DNA of 44,048 nt from an uncultured Collinsella sp. (GCA_937923795.1 CALDWI010000080.1:1-44048), one strand, 5' to 3'. Numbered from the stretch's first letter, positions 8,203-16,101 are shown. The notes: generated by a model not told the origin, from the sequence alone. A program made the numbers and translations.

Positions 8203-8652
8203 CTACGCGAGCTTCTTCGAGAGCGCCCTTGCCTCGTGCGTGTTGTCGACCATGCCGCCGTAGGTCATGCCGTAGAGCGCGGCGAAGCGCTTCATGGTGT
8301 ACTCGCCCCAATCGAGCATCTCGCGCGTGGGCGCGCCACCTTGGAACACGAAATAGAGCGTCTTGCCGCTCATACTGCCCTCGCGCACCGGACCGTAGAA
8401 GCGGTCGAGCAGGTTGCGCAGCATGCCGGAGAGGCTGTGCCAGTAGACGGGCGACCCCACGACCAGGGTGTCCGCCGCCTCGATGCGCGCGAGCACGTCC
8501 TCGAAGTCATCGTCGCCGTAGCTCTGGCCGTAGCCGTAGACCTTGTGCTCGGCAAGATTCAGCTGCTCGTACGGGCGATCGCCGATGAGCTCGCGCGCCA
8601 GGCGCGCCGTGTTGCCATCCTTGTTGGGGCTTCCGTTGATGAAAAGAATCAT
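8203..8652 (-). CDS. Flavodoxin-fold NAD(P)H oxidoreductase
   Basis: A 149-residue protein of the NADPH-dependent FMN reductase/modulator-of-drug-activity group. The FMN phosphate loop is NGSPNKDGNTARLA (about residues 6-19), and SPVYWHSLSGMLRNLLDRFYG (cited from its ends) is the flavin-contact segment. Unlike the gene at 1793 it has no Fe-S cysteine cluster. The ATG at 8652 is chosen because AAGGAG lies eight bases before it; the in-frame GTG at 8661 overlaps that site. It is probably a cytosolic quinone or small electrophile reductase, transcribed as a single gene toward its own terminator. Confidence 0.8.
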   Translation of the reverse strand: MILFINGSPNKDGNTARLARELIGDRPYEQLNLAEHKVYGYGQSYGDDDFEDVLARIEAADTLVVGSPVYWHSLSGMLRNLLDRFYGPVREGSMSGKTLYFVFQGGAPTREMLDWGEYTMKRFAALYGMTYGGMVDNTHEARALSKKLA

Positions 8653-8770
8653 ACGTCTCACTCCTTACGTATTGTCTGATACCGCCTTTACCATAGGCGT
8701 GAGAAGATCCGGCGAGAAGTTCCTACTCGTAAGCAGCTTATAACCGTGGGGTGTGTACGTCTTGTCATCC

Positions 8771-9772
8771 TCATCGCTGCGCCTTCCAAAACGCGAGGGC
8801 ATCGTCGATCCAGCCCTCTGCCACGGTGTCGACACCCAGGCCAAAGCCGTGGCTCAGGCCTTCGTAAACATGAAACTCCGTGGGCACGCCCGTTGCTGAG
8901 AGCGCTTCGAGACGCGCCTGCATGGTGCGCCAGCTCGCGACGCCGTCGCGATCACCCACGCAGGCGTAGGTCGCAGGGTCGGCACCCGTCAGTTCGCTCA
9001 TGCCGGTGTACTGCATGATGGCCGCCGCAGGTCGGGGCGTCGTTGCCGGCGCGCCAAAGGCGGCCGGGCCGTAGCCGCCGACCCATGCCGCCATGCGCGC
9101 ACCGGCCGAGCCGCCCCACAGCGAATAGCCCGACGTGTCTACGCTGAGCTCGTCGGCGTGCTCGAAGATGAAGGAGACGGCGCGGGCCAAGTCCTCGCAG
9201 GCGAGCTGCGCGTCCGGCCGGTAGATGACCGCGAACCCGTTGACGCCGGAACGGGCCAGGTGCAGGCAGTGCGGGAAGGAGTCGTGCATGGCAGCGACGT
9301 AGGCGAATCCGCCGCCCGCGCTTACCACGGCAAACGGTGCAGACGCGCCGCCCGCTCCCTCGGTAGCGAAGCGGAAGAGCCCCGTGTTGGCGAGCGAGGG
9401 GTCGTCGGCCTTCTCGGCATCCGTGTAGATGTCGTAGAAGAACGTCCGTTCCGCTGCGCGCTCTGACAGCAGATAGCTGACGACGTCGAGCGTGGTGCTC
9501 GTATGGATCTCCGAGTACCACGGCAGGCAAGCGGGAAGGTCGTCGAGCGTCATATCCTCCGTCGGCGGATGGAGCGTTGTGGGGAAGAGCAGCTGCCCGT
9601 AGCCATCGAACAAAGGGTTGTTGATGACGTCGTAGATGGGCGTGTCCGCCGTGACCGGGCCCGGAGCGGAGCCGCGCGCGACCCCGGCGGCCCCGTCCGA
9701 CGAGCAGCCGGCAAGGCTGCCCGCAGCGGCCAACCACGCGGCAGCCTCCAGAAACGAACGGCGCGGCATCAT
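8771..9772 (-). CDS. Tat-exported lipoprotein esterase/lipase (alpha/beta hydrolase)
   Basis: A 333-residue secreted hydrolase. The N-terminus MMPRRSFLEAAAWLAAA has a twin-arginine signal and a lipobox SLAGC. The catalytic core has an oxyanion segment VVSAGGGFAY, a nucleophile in GGSAGARMAA, an acidic residue near GDRDGV and a His in LSHGFGLG. This is the esterase/lipase (BD-FAE-like) pattern. The start overlaps the stop of the RibD-like gene (ATGA at 9772-9769), giving coupled translation as third gene of the 11472-8771 operon. An open frame continues upstream to 10186, but that extension is a shadow of the neighbouring gene. The substrate is unknown. Confidence 0.82.
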   Translation of the reverse strand: MMPRRSFLEAAAWLAAAGSLAGCSSDGAAGVARGSAPGPVTADTPIYDVINNPLFDGYGQLLFPTTLHPPTEDMTLDDLPACLPWYSEIHTSTTLDVVSYLLSERAAERTFFYDIYTDAEKADDPSLANTGLFRFATEGAGGASAPFAVVSAGGGFAYVAAMHDSFPHCLHLARSGVNGFAVIYRPDAQLACEDLARAVSFIFEHADELSVDTSGYSLWGGSAGARMAAWVGGYGPAAFGAPATTPRPAAAIMQYTGMSELTGADPATYACVGDRDGVASWRTMQARLEALSATGVPTEFHVYEGLSHGFGLGVDTVAEGWIDDALAFWKAQR

Positions 9773-10476
9773 CGCCGCACTCGATAGACGAGGTGGAGGC
9801 CGTCGCCGGCAAGGCGCTCGACGCGCTCGAGCGAGAATGCGTGCGAACCGCCGGCTGAGCGAGGCATCTCGTCGAAGACGGAAGCCGTTTCGGGCTCCCC
9901 CGAGACCGTCGGGGAGAGAACGAGGCTCAGCTCGTCGAGCACGCCCGCGGCAAGAAACGACATGTCCGTCTTCCCGCCGCCACATACGAGCAGGCGCTCG
10001 ATGCCAAAAAGCTCGCGCAGCTTGCGCAGGGCGAGCGGGAGGTCTAGCCCGCGCGAGCCGGCAAGCACGTATGAGACGCCGCGCTCTCGCAGATAGTCGC
10101 GATACGCCGGCGACGCCGCCTCGGTGAGGACCTCGATGACGTGCGCGTCCGCACGGCCGGCGCGACGATAGGTCGCAGACTCCCATGCAATCTCCCCGGC
10201 GGGGTCGACGGAGACGTAGAACGATCGTTCGTCATGAGGCGCCACGAAGTCCCCCTTGGGCGCGCTCCCGTGGGTACCGAGCGCAAGGGGGCGCGACCCG
10301 ACGAAGCCCTTCGTGGTCACGGCCCCGTACGCCACGGCGTCCGCCCCGAACTCGACCTGCATGCGAGAGTACGCGGCGCGTGCGGGCGAGGCAACGGGGT
10401 CGAGCATGTACGCGCCGTCGATACGCCCGTTGAGCCCGGCAAAGACGTGACAGACGACATAGGGTCTAATATTCAT
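9769..10476 (-). CDS. RibD C-terminal/dihydrofolate reductase-like protein
   Basis: A 235-residue NADPH-binding protein of the RibD-C/DHFR-like superfamily. Visible motifs are an N-terminal strand with LNGRIDGAYML (about residues 14-24), an internal GADAVAYGAVTTKGF, and the nucleotide-binding LLVCGGGKTDMSFL (about 159-172). Free-standing members reduce ribosylamine-like or other carbonyl compounds. A riboflavin role is not supported because no rib genes lie nearby. It lies 6 bp after the aldo/keto reductase and overlaps the esterase gene, so it is the middle gene of a three-gene operon. Confidence 0.78.
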   Translation of the reverse strand: MNIRPYVVCHVFAGLNGRIDGAYMLDPVASPARAAYSRMQVEFGADAVAYGAVTTKGFVGSRPLALGTHGSAPKGDFVAPHDERSFYVSVDPAGEIAWESATYRRAGRADAHVIEVLTEAASPAYRDYLRERGVSYVLAGSRGLDLPLALRKLRELFGIERLLVCGGGKTDMSFLAAGVLDELSLVLSPTVSGEPETASVFDEMPRSAGGSHAFSLERVERLAGDGLHLVYRVRR

Positions 10477-10482
10477 GGCTCC

Positions 10483-11472
10483 CTACCTTACCGCGTGCCC
10501 GCCGAAGACCATAAGGTCGAGTCCGTTGAGCAGCCCGTCGATCTTGGCAACCTCATCGTCGGTGAGCCCGACCTCGGCGGCGCCGAGGTTCTCGAGCAGT
10601 CGTTCGGGCTTGCGACTGCCCGGGATGGGAATGATATAGGGCTTCTTCTCGAGCATCCAGGAAAGGGAGACCTGGGCGGGCGTCGCCGCGTGCAGCTCAG
10701 CCAGCTCGCGAACGAACCGCATGAGGGGCTCAGCGCGCCTTTCGCCTTCCTCTGTGTACTGCGGCATGCCATCGCGGTAGTCTTGGGCGCCCTCGAATCT
10801 GGTATTGTGGCTGTACGCGCCCGTCAGAAAGCCGTTCGCCATGGGAGAGAAGGCCACGAAGGCAACGTTCAGCTCCTCGAGCACGGGGAACAGGGATTCG
10901 TTCCAGCGTGCCATCATGGAGTAGCGGTTCTGAACGGCGGAGACGGGGCACACCGCATCGGCGCGACGCAGGTACTCCTCCGTCGCCTCGGAGATTCCCC
11001 AGGCGCGGATCTTACCTTCCCTGATGAGGTCTGCCATAGTGCCCGCAACGACCTCGGGCTCGACCTTTGGGTCGATTCGGTGCTGGTAGTAGAGGTCGAT
11101 GTGGTCGGTGCGCAGCCGGCGCAGGCTCTTCTCCACCGAGATACGGATAACCTCGGGGCGCGAGTCCACGAGGATGGTCTTGTCCGGGGCGTGCGTGACG
11201 CCGAACTTGGTGGCAATGACAACCTCGTCGCGCACGGGCGCGAGCGCCTTGCCCACCACGTCCTCGTTGTGCGCCTCGGTCCCATCGGCGCACGTGCCAA
11301 CGTAGCACTCCGCCGTGTCAAAGAAGGTATAGCCCATCTCGTGGGCCTGACGGACGACGCTCACGGCCTCGTCGTCGGGCATCGGGTCTCCGCTCGCATG
11401 CGTGATTCCCATGCAGCCCATGCCGAGCGGGCTGACTTCGATGCCGCTCTTTCCCAAAACGCGCTTGTCCAT
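10483..11472 (-). CDS. Aldo/keto reductase (AKR13/YakC-like)
   Basis: A 329-residue TIM-barrel oxidoreductase. It starts with MDKRVLGKSGIEVSPLGMGCMG and shows catalytic Asp and Tyr in FFDTAECY, Lys in IATKFGV and His in LYYQHRIDP. The cofactor segment is IIPIPGSRKPERLLENL. Arg near the C-terminal cofactor loop suggests NADPH use. First gene of an operon with the RibD-like reductase and Tat esterase. AGGGAGAACAGGA precedes the ATG. Confidence 0.88.
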   Translation of the reverse strand: MDKRVLGKSGIEVSPLGMGCMGITHASGDPMPDDEAVSVVRQAHEMGYTFFDTAECYVGTCADGTEAHNEDVVGKALAPVRDEVVIATKFGVTHAPDKTILVDSRPEVIRISVEKSLRRLRTDHIDLYYQHRIDPKVEPEVVAGTMADLIREGKIRAWGISEATEEYLRRADAVCPVSAVQNRYSMMARWNESLFPVLEELNVAFVAFSPMANGFLTGAYSHNTRFEGAQDYRDGMPQYTEEGERRAEPLMRFVRELAELHAATPAQVSLSWMLEKKPYIIPIPGSRKPERLLENLGAAEVGLTDDEVAKIDGLLNGLDLMVFGGHAVR

Positions 11473-11645
11473 TCCTGTTCTCCCTGTCTATGATATCCGT
11501 CATTTGTTTGCGACGCCCACGTCCGCCCGTTCATCGGACTCCGTTAGGCACATCCTCTGTCGATGGCCTTTGCTCTCTCATCGCCAAGCGTACGACCGCA
11601 AAGCGCTCGACGGAATCCCCCTTTGGTGCGGTGCCCTGAACCCGC

Positions 11646-11657
11646 GGGTTATAACCC
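11646..11657. promoter_or_regulatory. 12-bp palindrome upstream of the aldo/keto reductase - ADH pair
   Basis: GGGTTATAACCC is a perfect palindrome about 100 bp before the start at 11760, followed by a related GCGTTATAGAACC. A similar CTTATAACC segment occurs upstream of the flavodoxin-like gene (near 8737). This suggests a shared regulator site or -10-like element, but no regulator can be assigned. Confidence 0.35.
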
Positions 11658-11759
11658 CGTGCGCACCCCAGCGTTATAGAACCCTCACCAACGGAAACTT
11701 CCGCCGGCGCGGCGCCCCTCGTATGGTGAATACGTCAAGTTGCGAGAAAGGAAGGCACC

Positions 11760-12611
11760 ATGGACTACATCACCTTGAACAACGGCGTCAGGATGCCGCA
11801 GCTCGGCTTCGGCGTGTACCAAATCCCGGACGCCGCGGAATGCCAGCGCGCCGTGGAGGACGCGCTCTCGGTCGGCTACCGGCTGCTCGACACGGCCGCG
11901 AGCTACGGCAACGAAGAGGCGGTCGGGGCCGCCATTCGCGCGAGCGGCCTGCCGCGCGACGAGGTGTTCGTGACGACCAAGCTGTGGATGTCGGATGCGA
12001 GCTACGAGGGGGCCAAGCGCGGCTTCGACGCGTCGCTCAAGCGGCTGGGGCTCGACTACGTCGACCTCTACCTCATCCATCAGCCGTTCGGCGACGTCTT
12101 CGGCGCGTGGCGCGCCATGGAGGAGCTCTACGAGCAGGGCATTATCCGCGCCATAGGCACAGCTAACTTCTACCCCGATCACCTCGCAAACCTCATCTCG
12201 TTCAACCGCATCGCCCCCGCCGTGAACCAAGTCGAGTGCAACGTGTTCTTCCAGCAGCGCGAGGCGCAGGAGTACATGGTCGGCAAGGAGGTGGCCATGG
12301 AGGGCTGGGCGCCCTTTGCGGAGGGCAGAAACGACCTCTTCCGCAACGAGGTCCTCGCTCACATCGGCGAGGCGCACGGCAAGACGGTCGCCCAGGTCGT
12401 GTTGCGCTGGCTGCTGCAGCGCGGTGTGGTCTGTATCCCTAAGAGCACGCACCGCGATCGCATGGAGCAGAACTTCGACGTCTTAGACTTCGCGCTGGGC
12501 GACGACGAGATGGTCGCCATCGCCGCGCTCGACACCGGGCGCAGCGCGTTCTTCGACCACCACGACCCCGCCACCATCGAATGGATGTCCGGGCTCGTGC
12601 GCAACGTGTAG
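11760..12611 (+). CDS. Aldo/keto reductase (AKR5-like)
   Basis: A 283-residue NAD(P)H-dependent reductase. The tetrad is visible: Asp and Tyr in LLDTAASYGN, Lys in VTTKLWM, His in YLIHQPFG. The cofactor loop is CIPKSTHRDRMEQN. It has the same architecture as the gene at 4138 but clearly differs in sequence, so it is an older paralogue rather than a recent copy. It is followed after 44 bp by an Fe-alcohol dehydrogenase in the same direction. Together they would interconvert aldehydes, ketones and alcohols. GAAAGGAAGG precedes the ATG. Confidence 0.88.
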   Translation: MDYITLNNGVRMPQLGFGVYQIPDAAECQRAVEDALSVGYRLLDTAASYGNEEAVGAAIRASGLPRDEVFVTTKLWMSDASYEGAKRGFDASLKRLGLDYVDLYLIHQPFGDVFGAWRAMEELYEQGIIRAIGTANFYPDHLANLISFNRIAPAVNQVECNVFFQQREAQEYMVGKEVAMEGWAPFAEGRNDLFRNEVLAHIGEAHGKTVAQVVLRWLLQRGVVCIPKSTHRDRMEQNFDVLDFALGDDEMVAIAALDTGRSAFFDHHDPATIEWMSGLVRNV

Positions 12612-12655
12612 ACGCGCGGTCAGACCGCACTGATAACTTACTAGGAGGAATTGCC

Positions 12656-13819
12656 ATGAACTCATTCACGTACGACTACCCGGTCAGGAACTATTTCGGC
12701 GAGGGGGCCATGGACCAGGCACTCGACGCCGAGGTGGGTGCCATGGGCAAGACAGTGATGCTCGCCTACGGCGGAGGTTCGGTCAAGCGAACCGGCGTCT
12801 ACGGCCACGTGGTCGATAAGCTCACGAGCGCGGGCAAGCGCGTGGTGGACTTCGGCGGCATCATGCCCAACCCGACCTACGAGAAGTGCCAGGAAGGCGC
12901 CGCGCTCGCACGCAAGGAACAGGTCGACTTCATTCTCGCCGTCGGCGGCGGGTCGGTCTTCGACTGCTGCAAGGTGGTCTCCGCACAGGCGATGCTTGAC
13001 GAGGACATCGAGACGTTCGAGCACGCCGACGGCAAGACGCCGAGCTCGTTCATCCCCATGGGCTGCATCGTGACGCTCTCCGGCACGGGTGCCGAGCAGA
13101 ACAACGGCGCCGTCATCACCAACGAGGAGACACACGTGAAGGGCGCCTATCTGGGGGCGATGCCCATGTGGGCGGCGCTCGACCCGGCGCTCACGCTCAC
13201 CGTACCGCACGCGCAGTTCATGAGCTGCGCGTTCGACACGCTCTCGCACTGCATGGAGAGCTATTTCGGAAGCCCGCGCGGACGCAACGTCACCGACGAC
13301 ATCAACCTCGCCATCCAGCGCAACGTCATCCGCAACATGCGCGTCATCGCGGACGACGACCAGAACCTCGATGCCCGAAGCGAGCTCGTATACGACTCCG
13401 CCATGGCCGAGAACGGCGTGCTCAAGATCGGCAAGTCAACGGACTTCCAGGCGCACATGATCCAGCACCAGTACGGCGCGTACACCCACACCAACCACGG
13501 AATGGGCCTCGCGGTCATCCACCCTGCGCTCTACCACCACTTGGCCCCCGAGGCGCCCGCGCAGTTCGCCCGCTGGGCGACCGGGGTGTGGGGCGTCGAC
13601 GCCAAGGGCAAAGACGACCTTACGGTGGCGCTCGAGGGCATCGACTGCCTGCAGGCGTTCATCGGCGAGATGGGGCTTCCCACGAGCTTCGCCGAGATGG
13701 GCTCCGACGCGTCCGACGAGACGCTGCACAAGGTTGCGGACACCTGCGTGCTCACCGGCGGCTGTGCCAAGAAACTGGAGCGCAGCGAGGTGTTCCAGAT
13801 TCTGACCGAGTGCCTCTAG
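12656..13819 (+). CDS. Iron-containing alcohol dehydrogenase (butanol dehydrogenase/YqhD-like)
   Basis: A 387-residue group III alcohol dehydrogenase. The Rossmann-like N-domain contains VMLAYGGGSVKRTGVYGHV and ILAVGGGSVFDCCK. The iron-binding C-domain shows FDTLSHCMESYFG and the histidine-rich THTNHGMGLAVIHPALYHH. YPVRNYFGEGAM near the start matches BdhA/YqhD enzymes, which reduce aldehydes with NADPH. The start at 12656 is fixed by AGGAGGAA seven bases upstream; an ATG at 12581 lies inside the preceding gene. Second gene of the pair with the aldo/keto reductase at 11760. Confidence 0.88.
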   Translation: MNSFTYDYPVRNYFGEGAMDQALDAEVGAMGKTVMLAYGGGSVKRTGVYGHVVDKLTSAGKRVVDFGGIMPNPTYEKCQEGAALARKEQVDFILAVGGGSVFDCCKVVSAQAMLDEDIETFEHADGKTPSSFIPMGCIVTLSGTGAEQNNGAVITNEETHVKGAYLGAMPMWAALDPALTLTVPHAQFMSCAFDTLSHCMESYFGSPRGRNVTDDINLAIQRNVIRNMRVIADDDQNLDARSELVYDSAMAENGVLKIGKSTDFQAHMIQHQYGAYTHTNHGMGLAVIHPALYHHLAPEAPAQFARWATGVWGVDAKGKDDLTVALEGIDCLQAFIGEMGLPTSFAEMGSDASDETLHKVADTCVLTGGCAKKLERSEVFQILTECL

Positions 13820-13859
13820 ATCGGCGGTGGGTCCCGATCCGCCCGCGCTGAAGGAAACC

Positions 13860-14418
13860 GTACGACTCCGAGATGTCATCGTAATCGTAGGACCCGGCGA
13901 GCCCGCCGCGCCTGATGAATCCGTCGAAGTCGTCGTCGACGGCCCCCTGCTCGGCGAAGTAGGAGCGGTATTCGCCGAAGCTGAAGGGGAGGATGTGTAC
14001 CTCCCCGTGGCGCCCTGTGAACAGGGTTGCCAGGTCCGAACTCAGGAGGAACGCGTTCGATCCCGTGAGGTAGATATCCCATCCGCCACGTGCGTGAATG
14101 CTGTTAATTGCTTTCTCGAAACCCTCGCCACAGCCGCACCTCGTCGATGAAGAGACAGTTGCGGGCGCCCTCTTTGTGCCGCTCTATGATTTCGTGATGC
14201 AGCGCGTGGTACTCGAGCAGCGGCTCGTTGTCGAGGTCCAGCAGATCGATGTAGACGTTGTTGGTGGATGGGTCCTTCCGAGCAGCGGAGGCGGAGAACG
14301 CCTTCATGAGCTCGGACTTGCCAGAGCGGCGCATCCCCGTGATCACCTTGATGTCCCGGGTGCCCTCGAGCGCTCAAAGCCGCTCCATGTACGTATTGCG
14401 GTCGACCCAATCCATCAT
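13860..14418 (-). pseudogene. Decayed AAA ATPase with DUF4143-type C-terminus (truncated)
   Basis: A remnant of the common ATP-binding/DUF4143 protein, normally about 400 residues. It would begin MMDWVDRNTYMERL, then meets TGA and continues ALEGTRDIKVITGMRRSGKSE, keeping the Walker A motif (GMRRSGKS). Walker B survives as CLFIDEV. A frameshift follows near 14110-14125, after which another frame reads EGFEKAINSIHARGGWDIY, LTGSNAFLLSSDLATLFTGR and HILPFSFGEYRSYF. The match ends near 13860, just before the alcohol dehydrogenase stop, so the C-terminal half is gone. One nonsense change, one frameshift and one truncation make it non-functional. Confidence 0.75.
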
Positions 14419-14429
14419 CAGCTCTTTCT

Positions 14430-14468
14430 CGGTTTCGAAACTCGAATTAATTTAAAGTTTCGAAACCG
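14430..14468. repeat. 13-bp perfect inverted repeat built from TTTCGAAA palindromes
   Basis: Arms CGGTTTCGAAACT (14430-14442) and AGTTTCGAAACCG (14456-14468) surround a 13-bp A/T-rich centre. Each arm is itself palindromic (GGTTTCGAAACC-like). It sits directly before the ATPase pseudogene start and looks like the operator/promoter of the former gene. Confidence 0.6.
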
Positions 14469-14550
14469 ATAAGGAAATACGCACAAGGGTGCATCGAGGA
14501 GCGAATCCCAGTTGCGTCATGTCAACAGCGATGCCGGGCGCATTCACGCG

Positions 14551-14559
14551 TGCTACAAT
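14551..14559 (+). promoter_or_regulatory. Extended -10 promoter of the yjdF leader
   Basis: TGCTACAAT provides an extended -10 (TG at 14551-14552, TACAAT at 14554-14559) without a convincing -35. Transcription would begin near 14566 and give a leader of about 120 nt before yjdF. Confidence 0.5.
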
Positions 14560-14567
14560 GCGGGCAC

Positions 14568-14686
14568 CAGAGATGAAAACACAGTCCCCGTCGGGTAGTC
14601 GTGGGCGTGCGGGAGTCCGCATCAGTAACCTGCCTCCTTGGTTGTCCCTTCTCTGCATGGTCATCTACATAAAGGAGGAACCAACC
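14568..14686 (+). ncRNA. Candidate yjdF riboswitch leader
   Basis: The leader contains AGATGAAAAC, then CGGGTAGTCGTGGGCGTG, a short hairpin TGCGG-GAGT-CCGCA, CAGTAACCTGCC, and then the Shine-Dalgarno AAAGGAGG. In other Gram-positive bacteria yjdF genes are preceded by a conserved RNA that binds azaaromatic compounds. Position, length and conserved-looking islands fit, but no covariance-model comparison has been made. Confidence 0.55.
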
Positions 14687-15106
14687 ATGCAGATCAGCGT
14701 GTCGTCCACCCTGACCGTATATCACGACGGCCAATTCTGGGTCGGGCTGGCGGAGCATGTCGAGGACGGCAGATACGGCGTCGCCCGCATCGTCTTCGGC
14801 GCGGAGCCGTCCGATGAGGAGATTCTGCGATTCGTTGTCGGCAAATGGGAGAAGCTCTCGTTCTTCGGTAGCAAACCGGCTGAGGCAAGCAAGCCCGCAA
14901 AGAGCCCCAAGCGACGCGCTCGCGAGGCGGCGAAAACCCTTAAGCGGCCCGCGGTGAGCACCAAGGCACAACAGACTCTCGCGGCACAGCGGGAAGCGAT
15001 GAAGCGGAAGTCGGCTCAAGCAAGAAGCCAGCGTCGCGCGGATGAGGCGGAGGCGTGCTTCGAGCAGCGAAAGCTGAAGCGCAAGCAGAAGCATCGTGGG
15101 CATTGA
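14687..15106 (+). CDS. yjdF: YjdF-family protein (DUF2992)
   Basis: A 139-residue small basic protein. The N-terminal half is a compact beta-rich domain (MQISVSSTLTVYHDGQFWVG, then GVARIVFGAEPSDEEILRFV). The C-terminal half, from about residue 65, is Lys/Arg/Ala-rich and ends in a charged helix KLKRKQKHRGH. This matches YjdF proteins, whose biochemical function is unknown and which are usually under riboswitch control. The start is fixed by AAAGGAGG six bases upstream; an earlier in-frame start at 14489 lies inside the leader RNA. The last 50 bases are duplicated as a fragment at 26340-26392. Confidence 0.82.
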   Translation: MQISVSSTLTVYHDGQFWVGLAEHVEDGRYGVARIVFGAEPSDEEILRFVVGKWEKLSFFGSKPAEASKPAKSPKRRAREAAKTLKRPAVSTKAQQTLAAQREAMKRKSAQARSQRRADEAEACFEQRKLKRKQKHRGH

Positions 15107-15262
15107 TCGCCATTTGCAGCAAGGCAAACCATATACAGCAGCGGCGCCAGTTCCACTTGAAGCCGACGCCGCGTAGACGCTGATGGAGATGGCTGCGCGC
15201 GGGCACGAGTGCGCCGCCGCACCTCATGGCCTGTTTCTCGGGTATTCAGGGCGCGCGGCGTT

Positions 15263-15286
15263 CAAAAATGCGGAGCGACTCCGCAT
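15263..15286 (-). terminator. Terminator of the toxin-like gene
   Basis: A perfect 8-bp stem ATGCGGAG-CGA-CTCCGCAT (15268-15286) is followed on the minus strand by TTTTTGAACG. It lies 24 bp after the stop at 15311. Confidence 0.75.
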
Positions 15287-15310
15287 GGCTCGAGACTGAG
15301 CCGAGGCGCC

Positions 15311-15759
15311 CTACTTCTCGCCCTCCAGCAGCCCCACGATGCGGTCGATGTCGACGGCAAAGCGAGGCCTTCCCTCGCGCTCGTAGCGGTCGAGGTATGC
15401 CTGGCACTCGGAGACAATGCGCTTGGTGTTGCCGTCGATGATGCGCTGGAGCGTCTCGTAGTAGGCCGAGCTCTCGGTCCTGAAGCGGCGCTGGTAGACC
15501 TTGGTTATGGGGAACATCTTGATGTAGTGGATGCCGTGGCGGCAGCCGGGGCGCGTCGTGGGGCGGGGTGGCAACGCAAAGTACTGGTCTTTGGGCACGT
15601 TAGGGGCGATGTTGGAACGCGGCGGCACGGCGAAGTCCCTGCGCTTCCCGCGGAAACGCAGCCTCACCACCACGATGCAGGGGCGATTGTGCTTAAGCAT
15701 GGGCTCGCGGTCGCCCTCGACGAGATCGAAGAAGTCCTGGGGATGGATACGATCCTCAT
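15311..15759 (-). pseudogene. ToxN/AbiQ-like endoribonuclease toxin, probable one-base frameshift
   Basis: The main reading frame encodes NRPCIVVVRLRFRGKRRDFAV, then YFALPPRPTTRPGC, GIHYIKMFPITKVYQRRF and a C-terminal helix with NTKRIVSECQAYLDRYE. This order and the strand/FPI/helix pattern resemble type III toxin ribonucleases (ToxN, AbiQ). No start codon in this frame has a ribosome site; a GTG at 15853 lies inside the structured leader. The only start with a good site (GAAGGGGG, ATG at 15759) is out of frame by one base. Adding one C to the CCCC run (plus strand 15739-15742) would give MRIVSIPQDFFDLVEGD joined to the toxin body. It is therefore inactivated, switched by slippage, or affected by a base-call error. 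Confidence 0.6.
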
Positions 15760-15930
15760 CGGTTACGCCCCCTTCATACGAAGCGGGGCCCGCATCGTTG
15801 CAGGCCCCTACAGGTGGGCGATATTCTACGCCTTGCGGCACCCCGTCGCCCACGGAGGTTAAACGTACACGTAAGCCGTACTCTGAAAGCCGCGGCTTCC
15901 GGCGAGTAGTTTATACCACGAAAGGTCGAT
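15760..15930 (-). ncRNA. Structured leader RNA of the ToxN-like gene (possible type III antitoxin)
   Basis: On the minus strand an extended -10 (TGGTATAAA, near 15917-15909) would start a transcript of about 150-170 nt before the toxin. It contains the palindrome AAGCCGCGGCTT, a long-range stem GTGGGCGA/TCGCCCAC, and a strong hairpin GGGGCCTGC-AACGAT-GCGGGCCCC just before the ribosome site, where type III loci carry a terminator hairpin. Tandem antitoxin repeats of 30-40 nt are not evident, so the antitoxin role is a hypothesis. Confidence 0.35.
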
Positions 15931-16024
15931 TTCAATGCGCATAGCTCGCAAAATAACACTCGCTGGGCCGTCACCCCTGGCAGTTACCCTCCAATCTTCA
16001 TTGGAGTCAGCAGGTCAATTCATA

Positions 16025-16075
16025 TAGTTATGGGGGTATATCCTAAAGGGAATCAAATTTATACCCCCATAACTA
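16025..16075. repeat. 16-bp perfect inverted repeat
   Basis: Arms TAGTTATGGGGGTATA (16025-16040) and TATACCCCCATAACTA (16060-16075) enclose a 19-bp loop. No T run follows on either strand. It sits between the toxin leader and the guaA-tail repeat. It may be a mobile-element end, an operator, or a hairpin from a lost gene. Confidence 0.6.
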
Positions 16076-16085
16076 AGGAATTTTC

Positions 16086-16101
16086 TATTCCCACTCGATG
16101 G
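16086..16101. repeat. Second copy of the guaA 3' end (att-like direct repeat)
   Basis: TATTCCCACTCGATGG is identical, in the same orientation, to 26539-26554 at the end of guaA. On the minus strand it still encodes IEWE-stop, the usual GuaA C-terminus. The preceding minus-strand codons (RALA) do not match this guaA. Mobile elements are known to integrate at the 3' end of guaA and leave such repeats. Confidence 0.6.

Noticed and set aside
9773..10186. N-terminal extension of the Tat esterase frame up to 10186
   Set aside because: It overlaps the RibD-like gene, is Arg/Ala-rich shadow sequence, and would bury the twin-arginine signal that starts at 9772.
15760..16024. Tandem antitoxin repeats of a classical type III system
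   Set aside because: Several stems are present but no 30-40-nt direct repeats could be aligned, so only a candidate leader RNA is reported.
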